From positions 21,633 through 85,632 of the forward strand of contig UCKS01000026.1 in assembly GCA_900473045.1 (NCBI GenBank): a stretch of 64,000 bases of DNA, given 5' to 3'. The stretch comes from Hyphomicrobiales bacterium. Its GTDB lineage: Bacteria; Pseudomonadota; Alphaproteobacteria; Rhizobiales; Rhizobiaceae. The position numbers and the translations under genes are program-made. Shown here piece after piece: positions 63,383 to 64,000 of the stretch (position 1 is its first letter; each line of letters starts with the position of its first letter). The notes below the pieces were generated by a model. The model saw only the letters and a list, made by a program, of their open reading frames with translations. It did not search any database and was not told where the DNA came from.

Positions 63383-64000
63383 ATGACAAGCATCCTGACA
63401 AACTCTTCTGCAATGGCAGCACTCTCGACGCTGCGCTCCATCAGCTCGGACATGGAAACGACCCAGGGTCGCATTTCTTCCGGCCTGAAGGTTGGCACCG
63501 CTGCCGACAACGCCGCTTACTGGTCGATTGCTACGACCATGAAGTCGGACAACAAGGCTCTTTCCACGGTTCAGGACGCTCTCGGTCTCGGCGCTGCCAA
63601 GACGGACACTGCCTATACCGGTTTGAACGCTGCCATCGACGTCGTCTCCGAAATCAAGAAAAAGCTGGTTGCTGCCCGCGAACCGGGTGTTGACAAGCTG
63701 AAGATCGACAAGGAACTGACGGAACTGAAGAACCAGCTGTCTTCGACGGCTCAGTCGGCTTCGTTCTCCGGCGAAAACTGGCTCTACAACGACACGACGA
63801 CTGCCGTCGGCACCAAGGAAATGGTCGGTTCGTTCACTCGCGACGCTTCCGGTAACGTTTCGGTTGGCGTTCTGAAGTTCGATGCATCGACATCGGTTCT
63901 GATCGACACCAACGACGCAGGCAAGGGCCTTCTGACGAAGGACTACGACGCCGATGCTCTGCTGAAGACTGGCACAGGTACGGCTCAGAACTTCTTCCTG
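63383..64000 (+). CDS. flaA: Flagellin FlaA (partial, runs off right edge)
   Basis: The first 206 codons of a flagellin. The N-terminal D0/D1 region is conserved (SILTNSSAMAALSTLRSISS, RISSGLKVGTAADNAAYWSI, KSDNKALSTVQDALGLGAAK), followed by the D2-type surface domain from about residue 115. It is secreted without a cleaved signal and forms the filament. Codon use is strongly biased toward GCT/GGT/TTC, as expected for a highly expressed gene. The 3' part is outside the window. Confidence 0.95.
   Translation, partial: MTSILTNSSAMAALSTLRSISSDMETTQGRISSGLKVGTAADNAAYWSIATTMKSDNKALSTVQDALGLGAAKTDTAYTGLNAAIDVVSEIKKKLVAAREPGVDKLKIDKELTELKNQLSSTAQSASFSGENWLYNDTTTAVGTKEMVGSFTRDASGNVSVGVLKFDASTSVLIDTNDAGKGLLTKDYDADALLKTGTGTAQNFFL

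Noticed and set aside
1..64000. Search for tRNA, rRNA, prophage, toxin-antitoxin or defence genes
   Set aside because: Nothing with convincing structure or motifs was found; the window is dense with conserved metabolic and motility genes.

Overview
The window is a contiguous piece of an alpha-proteobacterial genome, almost certainly Rhizobiaceae (Rhizobium/Sinorhizobium/Agrobacterium group). This rests on the succinoglycan (exo) gene order, a eukaryotic-type GSII glutamine synthetase next to its small regulator gstI, the rhaDI/rhaRSTPQUK rhamnose locus known from Rhizobium leguminosarum, and a chemotaxis/flagellar cluster with the lineage-specific genes cheS, cheT, motE, visN and visR. I cannot assign genus or species from the sequence alone. 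No tRNA, rRNA, transposase, integrase or CRISPR array was seen.

Layout. (1) 1-13.8 kb: succinoglycan cluster exoA(partial)-L-K-H and exoT on the minus strand, exoW-V on plus, exoU and exoX on minus, exoY-F-Q on plus. It encodes chain initiation (ExoY/F), sugar additions (ExoA, L, U, W), pyruvyl and succinyl decoration (ExoV, ExoH), flipping and polymerisation (ExoT, ExoQ), trimming (ExoK) and inhibition (ExoX). exoI and exoZ, which sit inside or beside the S. meliloti cluster, are not at those positions; exoM, O, N and P would lie left of the window. (2) 13.8-19.4 kb: an adenylate cyclase, glnII with divergent gstI and a sigma-54 promoter, then small envelope, stress and housekeeping genes. 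(3) 19.4-30.3 kb: L-rhamnose use, with rhaD-rhaI on minus and rhaR-S-T-P-Q-U-K on plus, around a divergent promoter carrying a pair of inverted near-identical operator-like repeats. (4) 30.3-32.5 kb: an ArsR-type repressor divergent from a DHA2-type drug exporter, and a tiny membrane-protein ORF. (5) 33.1-41.7 kb: the che operon icpA-cheS-cheY1-cheA-cheW-cheR-cheB-cheY2-cheD-cheT. (6) 42.0-43.1 kb: two stress/periplasmic genes lying between che and fliF. (7) 43.3-64.0 kb: fliF, visN-visR, a minus-strand block (motA-fliM-fliN-fliG-flhB-unknown), a plus-strand block (DUF1217-flgF-fliI-unknown-flgB-flgC-fliE-flgG-flgA-flgI-motE-flgH-fliL-fliP), and the 5' part of flagellin flaA at the right edge.

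Functionally the window couples surface polysaccharide, nitrogen assimilation, sugar uptake and motility. No clearly new multi-gene system was found. The best leads are a globin-like receptor that seems to have lost its heme-binding histidine, a palindromic motif shared by the icpA and flaA upstream regions, the paired rha operators, two unannotated micro-ORFs, and strong hairpins between genes usually read as one operon.
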